A DNA stretch of 36,733 nt, taken from assembly GCA_938091425.1 (NCBI GenBank), contig CALKHC010000066.1:1-36733 (forward strand), in the 5' to 3' direction. The notes below the pieces were generated by a model that worked only from the letters and a program-made list of their open reading frames with translations, did not search any database and was not told where the DNA came from. The position numbers and the translations under genes are program-made. The DNA comes from an uncultured Luminiphilus sp. GTDB lineage: Bacteria; Pseudomonadota; Gammaproteobacteria; Pseudomonadales; Halieaceae. Positions 1 through 7,186 of the stretch are shown one piece after another; the first letter of the stretch is position 1, and the number at the start of each line of letters is the position of its first letter.

Positions 1-630
1 CTGGAGTGCTATCACTGCGCTACCTCGCATCGCGCCTACGCGAAAATGCACACCTTGAAAGATCTTGAGGAAAAATCTGCGCCCGTTGTCGCGAAGATGC
101 TGGAGAACGCCGACGAGGTCACGGGTGTCCCGGGCATTTCGAAGACCCATACTGAGATCTATCTGGACGCGCCCAGCTTCGGCGCCTGCGCCCACACCAT
201 GCGCTATGGCTTGTTCGAGGGTTTTGTCACCGGTAGCCAGGATGGACAGGCCGTCGCGCCACTCATGGGCAGCATCAAAGATTATGACGGTGGCGTGGGA
301 GACTTTCAGATGGGCCCTGTCACCTTCATGCTGAACTATCCGGATCACTGCGTGCTTTATCGCTTCATCCCCCGATCGCTGACCGAGACCGACATGGAGC
401 TAGTGTGGTTTGTCCGGGAGGATGCCGAAGAAGGCAAAGATTATGATGTGGATAAGGTGACCTGGCTCTGGCACCACACCACGCTGGAGGACGAATACAT
501 CATCACCCGCAATGCCGCGGGCGTGAATTCAAGGTTTTTCGAACCCGGCCCCTATCATCCAGAGTTTGAGTTCACCCTGCAGCAGTTTGTGCACTGGTAT
601 CTCCATTCATTAGAAGCCAGCCTCCACTGA
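1..630 (+). CDS. Rieske-type ring-hydroxylating oxygenase alpha subunit, C-terminal part (5' truncated by window edge)
   Basis: The reading frame is open from base 1, so the N-terminal Rieske [2Fe-2S] domain lies outside the window. What remains is the catalytic domain. The first residues read LECYHCATSH, the mononuclear-iron motif with two His ligands five apart (residues 5 and 10 of the fragment). The likely third ligand is the Asp in LEDEYI near residue 164. The end (RNAAGVNSRFFEPGPYHPE followed by FVHWY) is typical of the alpha-subunit family that includes quaternary-amine oxygenases (glycine betaine, carnitine, stachydrine type) and aromatic dioxygenases. Such enzymes take electrons from a separate reductase to hydroxylate or demethylate a substrate. 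The substrate cannot be read from this fragment. An amino acid/polyamine-type permease follows on the same strand. Confidence 0.85.
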   Translation: MECYHCATSHRAYAKMHTLKDLEEKSAPVVAKMLENADEVTGVPGISKTHTEIYLDAPSFGACAHTMRYGLFEGFVTGSQDGQAVAPLMGSIKDYDGGVGDFQMGPVTFMLNYPDHCVLYRFIPRSLTETDMELVWFVREDAEEGKDYDVDKVTWLWHHTTLEDEYIITRNAAGVNSRFFEPGPYHPEFEFTLQQFVHWYLHSLEASLH

Positions 631-806
631 GACATTAATTTCTCAGATCATTCGCCACCGCCCGGCGCCGTCTGTCCGGTCTATACTGGGTTCAGCATCG
701 CATCCCGGCTGATGATTCCCTCTCTGATCCGGTTGCGCGTGTCACTGCTGAGAGGAGAGGGGCGGAAATTGCAACAGCGCACCATCAACATTTGCCTGAG
801 GCGAGC

Positions 807-2183
807 ATGAAGCGCACCCGCATACCGCTATTTAGTGCGTTCTTCATGATCTATATCTTCGTGTCGGGCGGTTCGTTTGGTATCGAGGAGATGGTGGCCT
901 CCTCAGGGCCCGGCCTGACCTTATTACTGTTGCTGGCGCTCCCCGTTATTTGGGCGCTGCCTATGGCGCTCATTGCCAGCGAGTTGGGTTCTGCGATACC
1001 CGACAGCGGCGGGTTCTATGTATGGACACGTAGGAGCTTAGGCAGGTTCTGGGGGTTCCAAGCGGGTTGGTGGTGGTCGCTCGCCCTGCTTGTCGACACG
1101 TCTCTCTATATCGTTCTCAGCGCCACCTATCTACAGAACCAAATGGGCTTTAGCGATGGGGTGTATTACGCGCTCTGCTGGACCATTATCGCAGTGTGCA
1201 CCATCGTCAACGTACGTGGCATAAAAGTCGTGGCCATCGGCTCCACTCTATTCGCAGTTCTGATCATTTCACCCATTCTCGTGCTCGCCGTTATCGGTAT
1301 CGCTAACTGGCAGTTCAATCCATTCACACCGATGACACCCCCTGACACTAACCTGCTCGGTACCGACGGGGCGCTCATCGTCGGACTCAGTATCGGTATG
1401 TGGTTTTACTCTGGCTATGAGTCGATGTCGACGCTGGCGGGGGAAATCGAGGAGCCTCAGCGCATCATCCCAAAAGCCCTGATGCTGGCACTCCCCTTTG
1501 TGGCCCTGATGTACGTACTGCCCACCATTGCCAGCTTGGCCGCCTTTGGACACTGGGAGCTGTTCTCGGTCGACGGCGGAGACGACACCGTTTCTTTCGT
1601 CGACATTGGTCATATTCTGGGTGGCACCGCGCTGGGTCATGCGCTGCTTGCGTCTGTGGTCTTGGGTAACCTCGCGCTGTATTTGGATTACATGGCCTCT
1701 GGCGCCCGCCCGTTACAAAAATTAGCGGAGGATGGTCTGTTGCCGCGGCCCCTAGCCTTATTAAACGACCGTTTTGGTACGCCGGTGGTGGCACTTCTGC
1801 TCATTGCTGGCGTGAACGCCGTACTGGTCATCGGCCCCTTTCAAAGCCTGGTCATCATTGATGTGCTGCTGATGGTGGCCTCTTACGCCCTGATTTTTAT
1901 TGCGGCATTGCGGCTACGCATGAGGGAGCCCGGCCTGGTGCGCCCTTTCAAAATACCCGGTGGAACGTACGCGCTGGCTATCTTGATTATTCCGCCGCTA
2001 TGCCTGATCGCCTTTATGATGAGCATCACCGTTACTGATCACAGTGTCTCGCTCTGGGGGCTCGACCGTTTCAATCTGCTGGGTTTGGGCGTCGGTTGGT
2101 ACGGGATCGCCGGCTTGATGGCGCTCTTATCGGGGCCGGTACTGTATCCGCTATTGGCTCGAGACCCTGATCCGGCGGGGTAA
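807..2183 (+). CDS. APC-superfamily permease, PUT/LAT-like (amino acid or polyamine transporter)
   Basis: An integral inner-membrane protein of about 458 residues with roughly 12 hydrophobic segments, as expected for the amino acid-polyamine-organocation superfamily. The N-terminal stretch (GGSFGIEEMVASSGPG, then PVIWALPMALIASELG, then SGGFYVWTRRSLGRFWGFQAGWW) closely follows the pattern of PUT/LAT-type polyamine and cationic amino acid transporters. Substrate is therefore inferred as an amino acid or polyamine. I chose ATG at 807 over the upstream TTG at 792 because GAGG (798-801) sits 5 bases before 807 and nothing like a ribosome site precedes 792. The gene lies 176 bp after the Rieske oxygenase on the same strand and converges on the PhyH gene with a 56-bp gap that shows no clear terminator. 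Confidence 0.85.
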   Translation: MKRTRIPLFSAFFMIYIFVSGGSFGIEEMVASSGPGLTLLLLLALPVIWALPMALIASELGSAIPDSGGFYVWTRRSLGRFWGFQAGWWWSLALLVDTSLYIVLSATYLQNQMGFSDGVYYALCWTIIAVCTIVNVRGIKVVAIGSTLFAVLIISPILVLAVIGIANWQFNPFTPMTPPDTNLLGTDGALIVGLSIGMWFYSGYESMSTLAGEIEEPQRIIPKALMLALPFVALMYVLPTIASLAAFGHWELFSVDGGDDTVSFVDIGHILGGTALGHALLASVVLGNLALYLDYMASGARPLQKLAEDGLLPRPLALLNDRFGTPVVALLLIAGVNAVLVIGPFQSLVIIDVLLMVASYALIFIAALRLRMREPGLVRPFKIPGGTYALAILIIPPLCLIAFMMSITVTDHSVSLWGLDRFNLLGLGVGWYGIAGLMALLSGPVLYPLLARDPDPAG

Positions 2184-2239
2184 GCTACCGCACACCCGCC
2201 AGCCTTGAGGGGAGACCCTGATGGCAAGGTCATTGTGGC

Positions 2240-3034
2240 TCAGGTCTCATACCAGAGCCCATCGGGATCCTCTGGCCACACTCCCAAATAAGGCCCGTGA
2301 GCCTGAAAACCCAGCATCCGCCGCATCTCATCTGACTGAGCCGCCACCTCGTCTTTGGTCAGGGTCAGGTATTGATTTTCCTCCTGACGCAGCCAACCTA
2401 GACAGTAGGTGTTGACCACCGCTTTTCGGGGCGCATCACTCCGGTTTGCGCCGCCACCGTGAATCGTCGATCCCAGATAAATCACGATTGACCCTTTGGA
2501 CATCACGGCCTCTACAACATGCTCTTCTCTCGCGTCTTCCGGATTCTTAATACCCATCTCTCTCGGAATCACACGAGTAGCACCATTCTCCAGAGTGAAG
2601 TCATCAAGGGCCCATAAAGCCGAAATCTGTGCCTCAAACGGCAGTAAATGACTGGGATAGCAGGAATCGTCAGCGTGCAGCACTTGTGCCTCTTCGCCGG
2701 GCAGTATCTCGATCGCAGTGGTGCTGCCCACTTGATAAACCTCGCAGTGTGGCTTGAGGATGGCGTCCGCGATGGCTAACACGGTGGGGTGCAAAAGCAG
2801 AGTGGGGAAATGCGAAGAGTACTTTGTCACACCACCCACTCGCAGAGTGTGGTGGCCATTGAAGGTGTTTTGGTACAAATGGCCCTCGCGGTCAAACTCC
2901 GGGCGCAAATCGGCGCACAACCCTTGAGAGACGGCCTCCGGCAACACAGAGTCGATCACCACTGCCCCGCTTTGCTGGAGGGCGGCCACCATATCCTGAA
3001 TATCATCCGTCGCTGCAAAATTCTGCAGTGTCAT
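2240..3034 (-). CDS. Phytanoyl-CoA dioxygenase (PhyH) family protein
   Basis: A 264-residue non-heme Fe(II)/2-oxoglutarate oxygenase. Visible marks are the HxD iron motif in VLHADDSCYP (His120, Asp122), the distal His192 in GSTIHGGGANRSD, and an Arg a few residues later (Arg198 or Arg203) for 2-oxoglutarate. Family members hydroxylate diverse small molecules, so the substrate is unknown. The frame stays open to 3262, but I chose ATG at 3034: GGAGG (3042-3046, read on the minus strand) precedes it by 7 bases, and the residues upstream do not resemble the family. It is transcribed away from the class II aldolase-like gene, and the two share a 188-bp control region. Confidence 0.85.
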   Translation of the reverse strand: MTLQNFAATDDIQDMVAALQQSGAVVIDSVLPEAVSQGLCADLRPEFDREGHLYQNTFNGHHTLRVGGVTKYSSHFPTLLLHPTVLAIADAILKPHCEVYQVGSTTAIEILPGEEAQVLHADDSCYPSHLLPFEAQISALWALDDFTLENGATRVIPREMGIKNPEDAREEHVVEAVMSKGSIVIYLGSTIHGGGANRSDAPRKAVVNTYCLGWLRQEENQYLTLTKDEVAAQSDEMRRMLGFQAHGPYLGVWPEDPDGLWYET

Positions 3035-3071
3035 GCCAGTGCCTCCAACGGGTATGCCAATTGCCATGCCG

Positions 3072-3077
3072 AGTATA
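3072..3077 (-). promoter_or_regulatory. Possible -10 element for the PhyH gene
   Basis: On the minus strand this reads TATACT, one base off the sigma70 -10 consensus. It would place transcription start near 3065, about 30 bases before the ATG at 3034. No convincing -35 hexamer lies at 16-18 bp, so the call is weak. Confidence 0.28.
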
Positions 3078-3183
3078 ACGTGCCAAATCTCCAGTAATGC
3101 ACTGGGCATAGGGTGGGCGGCCGCTCGCCGATTTTTGGGGAATGCGCTTTTCTTTACTGGACAGTCACGGGCTTGGCTTGCAG

Positions 3184-3192
3184 TGGTATTAT
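3184..3192 (+). promoter_or_regulatory. Possible extended -10 promoter for the class II aldolase-like gene
   Basis: TGGTATTAT matches an extended -10 element (TG, one base, then TATTAT, one mismatch to TATAAT). Extended -10 promoters can work without a good -35, and none is seen here. A start near 3199 would give a leader of about 24 bases before the ATG at 3223. Confidence 0.33.
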
Positions 3193-3222
3193 TAGCGCAC
3201 CTTTTTTTGAATTTGGCATGCC

Positions 3223-3993
3223 ATGCAAAGCGCACGCTCGACATCACCCAAGGCCCTTTCACCTGCCGGTCACAGTCAAGAACGATCGGATCTAGCCGCC
3301 GCCTTTCGCTGGGCCGCGCGGCTCAATTTTCATGAGGGAGTAGCGAATCACTTCTCGGTGGCCGTCAACGAGAACGGCACACAGTTTCTGATGAACCCTA
3401 ACCAGTCGCACTTCTCGCGCGTCAAGGCCTCTGAGCTGATTCTCGTTGACGCCAACGACCCGGAGACCATGAACCGTCCTGACGCGCCCGACCCCACCGC
3501 CTGGGGCCTGCACGGCGCCCTGCACCGTCAGTGTCAACATGCTCGCGTAGCGCTTCATGTGCACTCGATTCACGCCACCATCCTGTCGACGCTGCAAGAT
3601 CCGCACCTGCCACCGATCGATCAAAACTGCGCCATGTTTTTTAATCGCTACGCCGTCGATACCGAATACGGTGGACTAGCCTTCGAAGAAGAAGCGGCAC
3701 GCTGCTGCCAGCAATTGTCTAATCCCAGTAAAAAGGTGCTGATCATGTGTCATCACGGCGTCATGGTCATTGGCGAGGATGTGGCTGACGCTTTCAATCG
3801 ACTGTTCTACTTTGAACGCGCGGCGGAGACTTACATCAAGGCACTGTGGACCGGGCAACCACTCAGAGTGCTGTCTGACGCGGTTGCCGAAAAAACCGCT
3901 AGAGAATTGGAGGAGTACCCCGGGCAGGCCGAGCGTCACTTTGCTGAACTCAAGTCGATACTGGACTGTGAAGAGCCAGACTACGCGCAATAA
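3223..3993 (+). CDS. Class II aldolase/adducin-family protein
   Basis: A 256-residue protein with the class II aldolase/adducin fold. The metal-binding pattern is visible as HVHS (His112, His114) and CHHGVMV (His178). The motif that carries the catalytic Glu in L-fuculose-phosphate aldolase (SSEWRFH) reads PTAWGLH here, so that Glu is Ala93. The protein may therefore bind metal and a carbonyl compound without being a standard aldolase; many unassigned family members share this. The start at 3223 has no visible Shine-Dalgarno sequence, but the domain begins near residue 20 (RSDLAAAFRWAARLNFHEG), so the start is about right. It is divergent from the PhyH gene. No pathway can be named. Confidence 0.82.
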   Translation: MQSARSTSPKALSPAGHSQERSDLAAAFRWAARLNFHEGVANHFSVAVNENGTQFLMNPNQSHFSRVKASELILVDANDPETMNRPDAPDPTAWGLHGALHRQCQHARVALHVHSIHATILSTLQDPHLPPIDQNCAMFFNRYAVDTEYGGLAFEEEAARCCQQLSNPSKKVLIMCHHGVMVIGEDVADAFNRLFYFERAAETYIKALWTGQPLRVLSDAVAEKTARELEEYPGQAERHFAELKSILDCEEPDYAQ

Positions 3994-4014
3994 AAAACCA
4001 CCCGAAGGTGGTTT
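3991..4014 (-). terminator. Intrinsic terminator of tRNA-Lys
   Basis: Read on the minus strand just after the tRNA CCA end: an 8-bp stem (AAACCACC / GGTGGTTT) closed by a TTCG tetraloop, then a run of T residues and TATTG. This is a textbook Rho-independent terminator for tRNA-Lys. It touches the stop codon of the class II aldolase-like gene. The same palindrome can form in that gene's transcript, but without a good U-tract. Confidence 0.85.
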
Positions 4015-4020
4015 GATAAA

Positions 4021-4096
4021 TGGTGGGCCGTGCTGGGTTCGAACCAGCGACCAATTGGTTAAAAGCCAACTGCTCTACCGACTGAGCTAACGGCCC
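4021..4096 (-). tRNA. tRNA-Lys (anticodon UUU)
   Basis: A 76-base cloverleaf on the minus strand. The acceptor stem pairs GGGCCGT with ACGGCCC, followed by discriminator A and an encoded CCA. The D loop carries AGCTCAGTCGGTAGAGC, the anticodon loop is CTTTTAA (UUU, lysine), and the T arm contains GGTTCGAACC. It lies downstream of cpoB on the same strand, as in E. coli, where a Lys/Val tRNA cluster follows cpoB. It has its own promoter and terminator. Confidence 0.96.
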
Positions 4097-4113
4097 GAAA
4101 AGGGAAGGCGCGT

Positions 4114-4141
4114 ATGCTAACGCTAACGGGTGAAAATTCAA
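4114..4141 (-). promoter_or_regulatory. Promoter of tRNA-Lys
   Basis: On the minus strand, TTGAAT (4136-4141) and TAGCAT (4114-4119) are separated by 16 bp, each 4 of 6 to the sigma70 consensus. The start would fall near 4107, about ten bases before the mature tRNA. The stretch after the -10 is GC-rich (ACGCGCC), like the discriminators of stringently controlled stable-RNA promoters. Confidence 0.45.
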
Positions 4142-4206
4142 GCCCCGGCAGGACATGAAATGCACAATGGCCACCGAGGCTGCCCACAGCATGTCTTGAC
4201 GCCTTT

Positions 4207-5085
4207 CTAAAAATTCTCCAACAAAAACTGCCGCGCTAACTGTGCAGCCGCGTGCGAGGGGTACTCTCGAATGACTTCATCCAGATATTCCTTCGAGCGC
4301 TGACGGTTACCTTTAATGAACTGCACGCGACCCAATTTATACAGTGCATCTGGAACTTTGGGATCAGCAGGGTACTGATCCAGCAGCAACTTAAAATTCT
4401 GCCGCGCCAATTCGGGATCAGGAGGATCCAAAACCAAGTAAAGCTCACCCAACCAATAATGGGCGTTAGGTGCATATCGATCAAACGGAAAATCGGTGAG
4501 AAAGGCCGTGAAAGCCGCCACAGCATCATCAAACTCTCGTTCCCGAACCAGCTCGTAGGCTGCCCGGTAAGCCGCCTCCTCCCCCTCTTGAGCATCGACT
4601 GCTCGGCCGGTGACAGGGCTCGCTGATGGCGCGGGGACTGGCGCGACAATCGCTGAACCCGCTCCGTCATCGATTATGTCAGCAGCACCGCCAGACGCCA
4701 GACGACGATCCAGATCGACGTACCGCTCAAGACTTTGCGCTTCCAGCAGTCGCAGCGCCTGCGTGGCCTCCTCAAGCAATCCGTTTAGACGCCGCACGTC
4801 GGATTCGAGCTGCTGCACGCGCAACATCAGGCTGCCTGAATCGGTACCTGTAATCGGTGCGGTTGTAGTTTCTATTGGCGGTCTCGCCACCGTTGTCGAG
4901 CCCGAGTAAGGCTGAATACCGGTGTAGGACGTCGCAGGCTCTACCGCTGACGTCTCCACCAGAGGCGCCTGATCCGTCGCACCTGGCTCCGCCTCGACAT
5001 CCACGTAATCCTGAGCTGCAGACGGCAAGGCGAGCAACAACAAAAAGCCGGCGAGTGACGCCGGCTTGATGGGTAACACTGTCAA
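4207..5085 (-). CDS. cpoB: Tol-Pal accessory protein CpoB (YbgF)
   Basis: A 292-residue periplasmic protein. A signal peptide (LAGFLLLLALPSAAQ) is followed by a low-complexity acidic/Thr-rich segment, a coiled coil (about 84-120, VQQLESDVRRLNGLLEEATQ) that mediates trimerisation in the family, a linker, and a C-terminal TPR domain (about 170-292, AAYELVREREFDDAVAAF onward). CpoB couples outer-membrane constriction by Tol-Pal to PBP1B-driven septal peptidoglycan synthesis. The start is TTG at 5085, with GAGGA about 7 bases upstream; there is no ATG that keeps the signal peptide. It lies 14 bp after pal. A terminator-like hairpin sits in its first codons (see separate entry). Confidence 0.93.
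   Translation of the reverse strand: MTVLPIKPASLAGFLLLLALPSAAQDYVDVEAEPGATDQAPLVETSAVEPATSYTGIQPYSGSTTVARPPIETTTAPITGTDSGSLMLRVQQLESDVRRLNGLLEEATQALRLLEAQSLERYVDLDRRLASGGAADIIDDGAGSAIVAPVPAPSASPVTGRAVDAQEGEEAAYRAAYELVREREFDDAVAAFTAFLTDFPFDRYAPNAHYWLGELYLVLDPPDPELARQNFKLLLDQYPADPKVPDALYKLGRVQFIKGNRQRSKEYLDEVIREYPSHAAAQLARQFLLENF
5036..5067 (-). terminator. Terminator-like hairpin within the first codons of cpoB
   Basis: On the minus strand AAGCCGGC and GCCGGCTT form a perfect 8-bp GC-rich stem with a 7-base loop, followed by a T-rich tract (CTTTTTGTTGTTG). This has the full form of a Rho-independent terminator, placed 33-64 bases after the pal stop and inside the signal-peptide codons of cpoB. 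It could end part of the pal transcripts and lower cpoB expression. The structure is seen; the function is inferred. Confidence 0.55.
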
Positions 5086-5099
5086 GGCGAGATCCTCAG

Positions 5100-5624
5100 T
5101 TATTTGAGCTCAACGCGGCGATTCTGTTGCCAGTTGGACTCACCGGAGCCATAAGCAACTGGGTTTTCCTCACCATAACTGATGGTCTCGATGCGATAGC
5201 TTGGTACGCCGTTAGCGACCATATAATCGCGCACCGCGTTGGCACGTCGCTCACCCAAGGCAAGGTTGTACTCACGCGTGCCTCGCTCGTCGGTATGACC
5301 TTCCAGCCGCACGCTGTCATTGTTACCCAGCAACGCAGCAATATGAGCATCCACTTGACCACGGGCCTCATCGGTCAGTGAAGAGCTATCAAAGTCAAAG
5401 TAGAAAACGGTACCCACATCGGCAGCCGCTTCCTCACGCGCCTCTTGAGCAGCGGCCTGCGCCTCTTGCTCCGCCTCGCGTGCGGCAGCCTCTTGCGCCG
5501 CTTGTTCAGCAGCAGCAGCAGCGGCGGCTTCCGCCTCTTTGGTTTCGTTACTGGAACATGCCGCCAGAAACAGGGCAGCAAAAACCACTCCCAACCACTT
5601 CGCACTCAGCGTTACATTTTTCAT
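5100..5624 (-). CDS. pal: Peptidoglycan-associated lipoprotein Pal
   Basis: A 174-residue outer-membrane lipoprotein. The lipobox LAAC puts the lipidated Cys at 23, followed by Ser-Ser, compatible with outer-membrane sorting. The OmpA-like domain (about 70-174) carries the peptidoglycan-binding pattern (FYFDFDSSSL, GHTDERGTREYNLALGERRA, NRRVELK). Pal anchors the outer membrane to peptidoglycan and is the outer partner of TolB and TolA. Residues 28-68 form an Ala/Glu/Gln-rich linker that should be a long helix, encoded partly by a run of near-identical Ala codons. It is separated from tolB by 269 bp, so it probably has its own promoter and is co-transcribed with cpoB. Confidence 0.95.
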   Translation of the reverse strand: MKNVTLSAKWLGVVFAALFLAACSSNETKEAEAAAAAAAEQAAQEAAAREAEQEAQAAAQEAREEAAADVGTVFYFDFDSSSLTDEARGQVDAHIAALLGNNDSVRLEGHTDERGTREYNLALGERRANAVRDYMVANGVPSYRIETISYGEENPVAYGSGESNWQQNRRVELK

Positions 5625-5673
5625 ATTGCTTGTCCTTCCCCAGTCACTGGAACCTCAACTGCACGTAATGTAG

Positions 5674-5703
5674 CGCATAAATGGGTGATTTTCTCGCGTT
5701 CAA
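5674..5703 (-). promoter_or_regulatory. Possible promoter for pal-cpoB
   Basis: On the minus strand TTGAAC (5698-5703) is followed after 18 bp by TATGCG (5674-5679). The -35 is fair and the -10 is weak. Position fits a pal promoter, about 50 bases before the ATG at 5624, inside the unusually long tolB-pal gap. Confidence 0.28.
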
Positions 5704-5720
5704 GCTCAGAAATATTGCAC

Positions 5721-5742
5721 TTCGCAATAGTCTGCTTGCGAA
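5721..5742. repeat. Perfect 7-bp inverted repeat upstream of pal
   Basis: TTCGCAA and TTGCGAA (5721-5727 and 5736-5742) are separated by 8 bp. The left arm can also pair, as ATTGC/GCAAT, with 5714-5718, giving two mutually exclusive small hairpins. There is no T-tract, so an operator or an RNA structure is more likely than a terminator. It lies about 20-40 bp upstream of the candidate pal promoter. Confidence 0.4.
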
Positions 5743-5893
5743 AACGTCCCTCAATTAACCGCCCAGTTTCGGTCTGGCCGCAAAGCCGATCAATAATCAG
5801 CCATCGCGAGCACGTCGTTACTCACAGCACGGGTCTGGCCCTCTGCCGACTCGCGGTGGCTCTCGCCAGAAAAACCCAGCGGCAATAGGACGC

Positions 5894-7183
5894 CTACGGC
5901 GTCACGTAAGGTGACCAGGCGGGCTCCTGAACGCTGCCTTGACGCGCTGGCAGGCTGAATCGTACACCGCCATCGACCGCCACCGCACCGAGAATGCTGT
6001 CCTCACCGCGCTTGGTGGCATACAGCACGATTGAGCCATTGGGCGCGATACTCGGGCTCTCATCAAGACTCGTCTCAGTCAGCACCGTCAGCCTGTCAGT
6101 CACTAAATCAAACACGGCAATGTGATATCGACCATTTCGCTGATGGACCAATGCAACGTTGCGACCATCCTGAGCGACCCGCGCCCGGGCATTGTAAGGC
6201 CCCTCGAAAGTGACCCGCTCTATTTTTTGAGTACGCAGATCGTAGCGATAGATTTGCGGTCTTCCACCCCGGTCTGACGTAAACAACAATGATTTGCCAT
6301 CGGGCATCCAGGTCGGTTCGGTATCGATTGCGAAATGGCGGGTCAGCCGCGTCAAGGCACGACTCTTTAGATTCAACAGGTAAACGTCAGGGTTACCGTC
6401 CTTGGATAACACCAGCGCCATACTGTTACCATCCGGAGACCACGCCGGTGAGTTATTCAGGCCTTTGAAATTCGTCAGTTGCTCGCGCTCACCAGTGCGC
6501 AGATTCTGTCTGTAAATAGCGGGCCGTGAGGTCTCGAAGGAGACATAGGCGACTTCCATCCCATCTGGCGACCAGGCGGGAGACAGAATCGGGTCACGAC
6601 CCTCCAGCAGGACAATGGGCCGCCGCCCGTCCGCATCTGCCAGAGTCAGACGATAAAAATCCTTGCCTTCAGGGTTACGAGTCACAGAGACATAAAGGAG
6701 TCGCGTTGCGAAGGCGCCGGGAATACCAGTCAATGTTTCATAGACCGAATCCGAGACGCGATGCGCCAACATGCGCAACTCCGCAACCGACCCGGTCACG
6801 GTCCCATCGGCCACGGCTTCCTGGCGGGTTGTATCAAACAGTTGGAAGTCAATTCGCGCCTGTGATCCCACACTCACCCGGCCGATCAGCACGTACTCGG
6901 CAGAAATCGCCCGCCAGTCCCTGAAAAAAAGCTCCGATTCACGGGTGGGATAACTCAGCATGTCCCGCCGGCTGACCGGCGAGAACTGGCCGCTGCGGGC
7001 CAGATCAGAATCGACAATCTGGGCGACATCTTCAGGCGGAGAACCGACCCCTTGCCATGCAAACGGCACCACTGCAATTGGCGTTGGATTCTCCACACCC
7101 TGATTGATTTCGATCTGCAGTTCTGCGCGGGCAGCCGATGCCAACAGCAGAACAAAAAAGATGAGCCAACGTCTCGCTACCAC
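5894..7183 (-). CDS. tolB: Tol-Pal system translocation protein TolB
   Basis: A 429-residue periplasmic protein with a signal peptide ([15 protein letters not shown]), an N-terminal domain (about 22-150), and a six-bladed beta-propeller recognised by repeated SPAWSPDG / EPTWMPDG-type motifs (about 200-425). TolB binds Pal and is displaced through TolA, which lets Pal be recycled at division sites. The start is GTG at 7183, three bases after the tolA stop, with GAGG about 9 bases upstream inside the tolA end. It closes the ybgC-tolQRAB run; the gap after it separates it from pal. Confidence 0.96.
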   Translation of the reverse strand: MVARRWLIFFVLLLASAARAELQIEINQGVENPTPIAVVPFAWQGVGSPPEDVAQIVDSDLARSGQFSPVSRRDMLSYPTRESELFFRDWRAISAEYVLIGRVSVGSQARIDFQLFDTTRQEAVADGTVTGSVAELRMLAHRVSDSVYETLTGIPGAFATRLLYVSVTRNPEGKDFYRLTLADADGRRPIVLLEGRDPILSPAWSPDGMEVAYVSFETSRPAIYRQNLRTGEREQLTNFKGLNNSPAWSPDGNSMALVLSKDGNPDVYLLNLKSRALTRLTRHFAIDTEPTWMPDGKSLLFTSDRGGRPQIYRYDLRTQKIERVTFEGPYNARARVAQDGRNVALVHQRNGRYHIAVFDLVTDRLTVLTETSLDESPSIAPNGSIVLYATKRGEDSILGAVAVDGGVRFSLPARQGSVQEPAWSPYVTP

Positions 7184-7186
7184 TGT

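Noticed and set aside
3035-3262. N-terminal extension of the PhyH protein by 76 residues
   Set aside because: The added residues do not look like the family, and a GGAGG site sits at the correct distance before the internal ATG at 3034.
5445-5888. 147-codon open frame on the plus strand over pal and the tolB-pal gap
   Set aside because: Its first part is the antisense of the Ala-rich Pal linker and signal peptide, composition is Ser/Arg-rich without domain pattern, and no ribosome site is seen.
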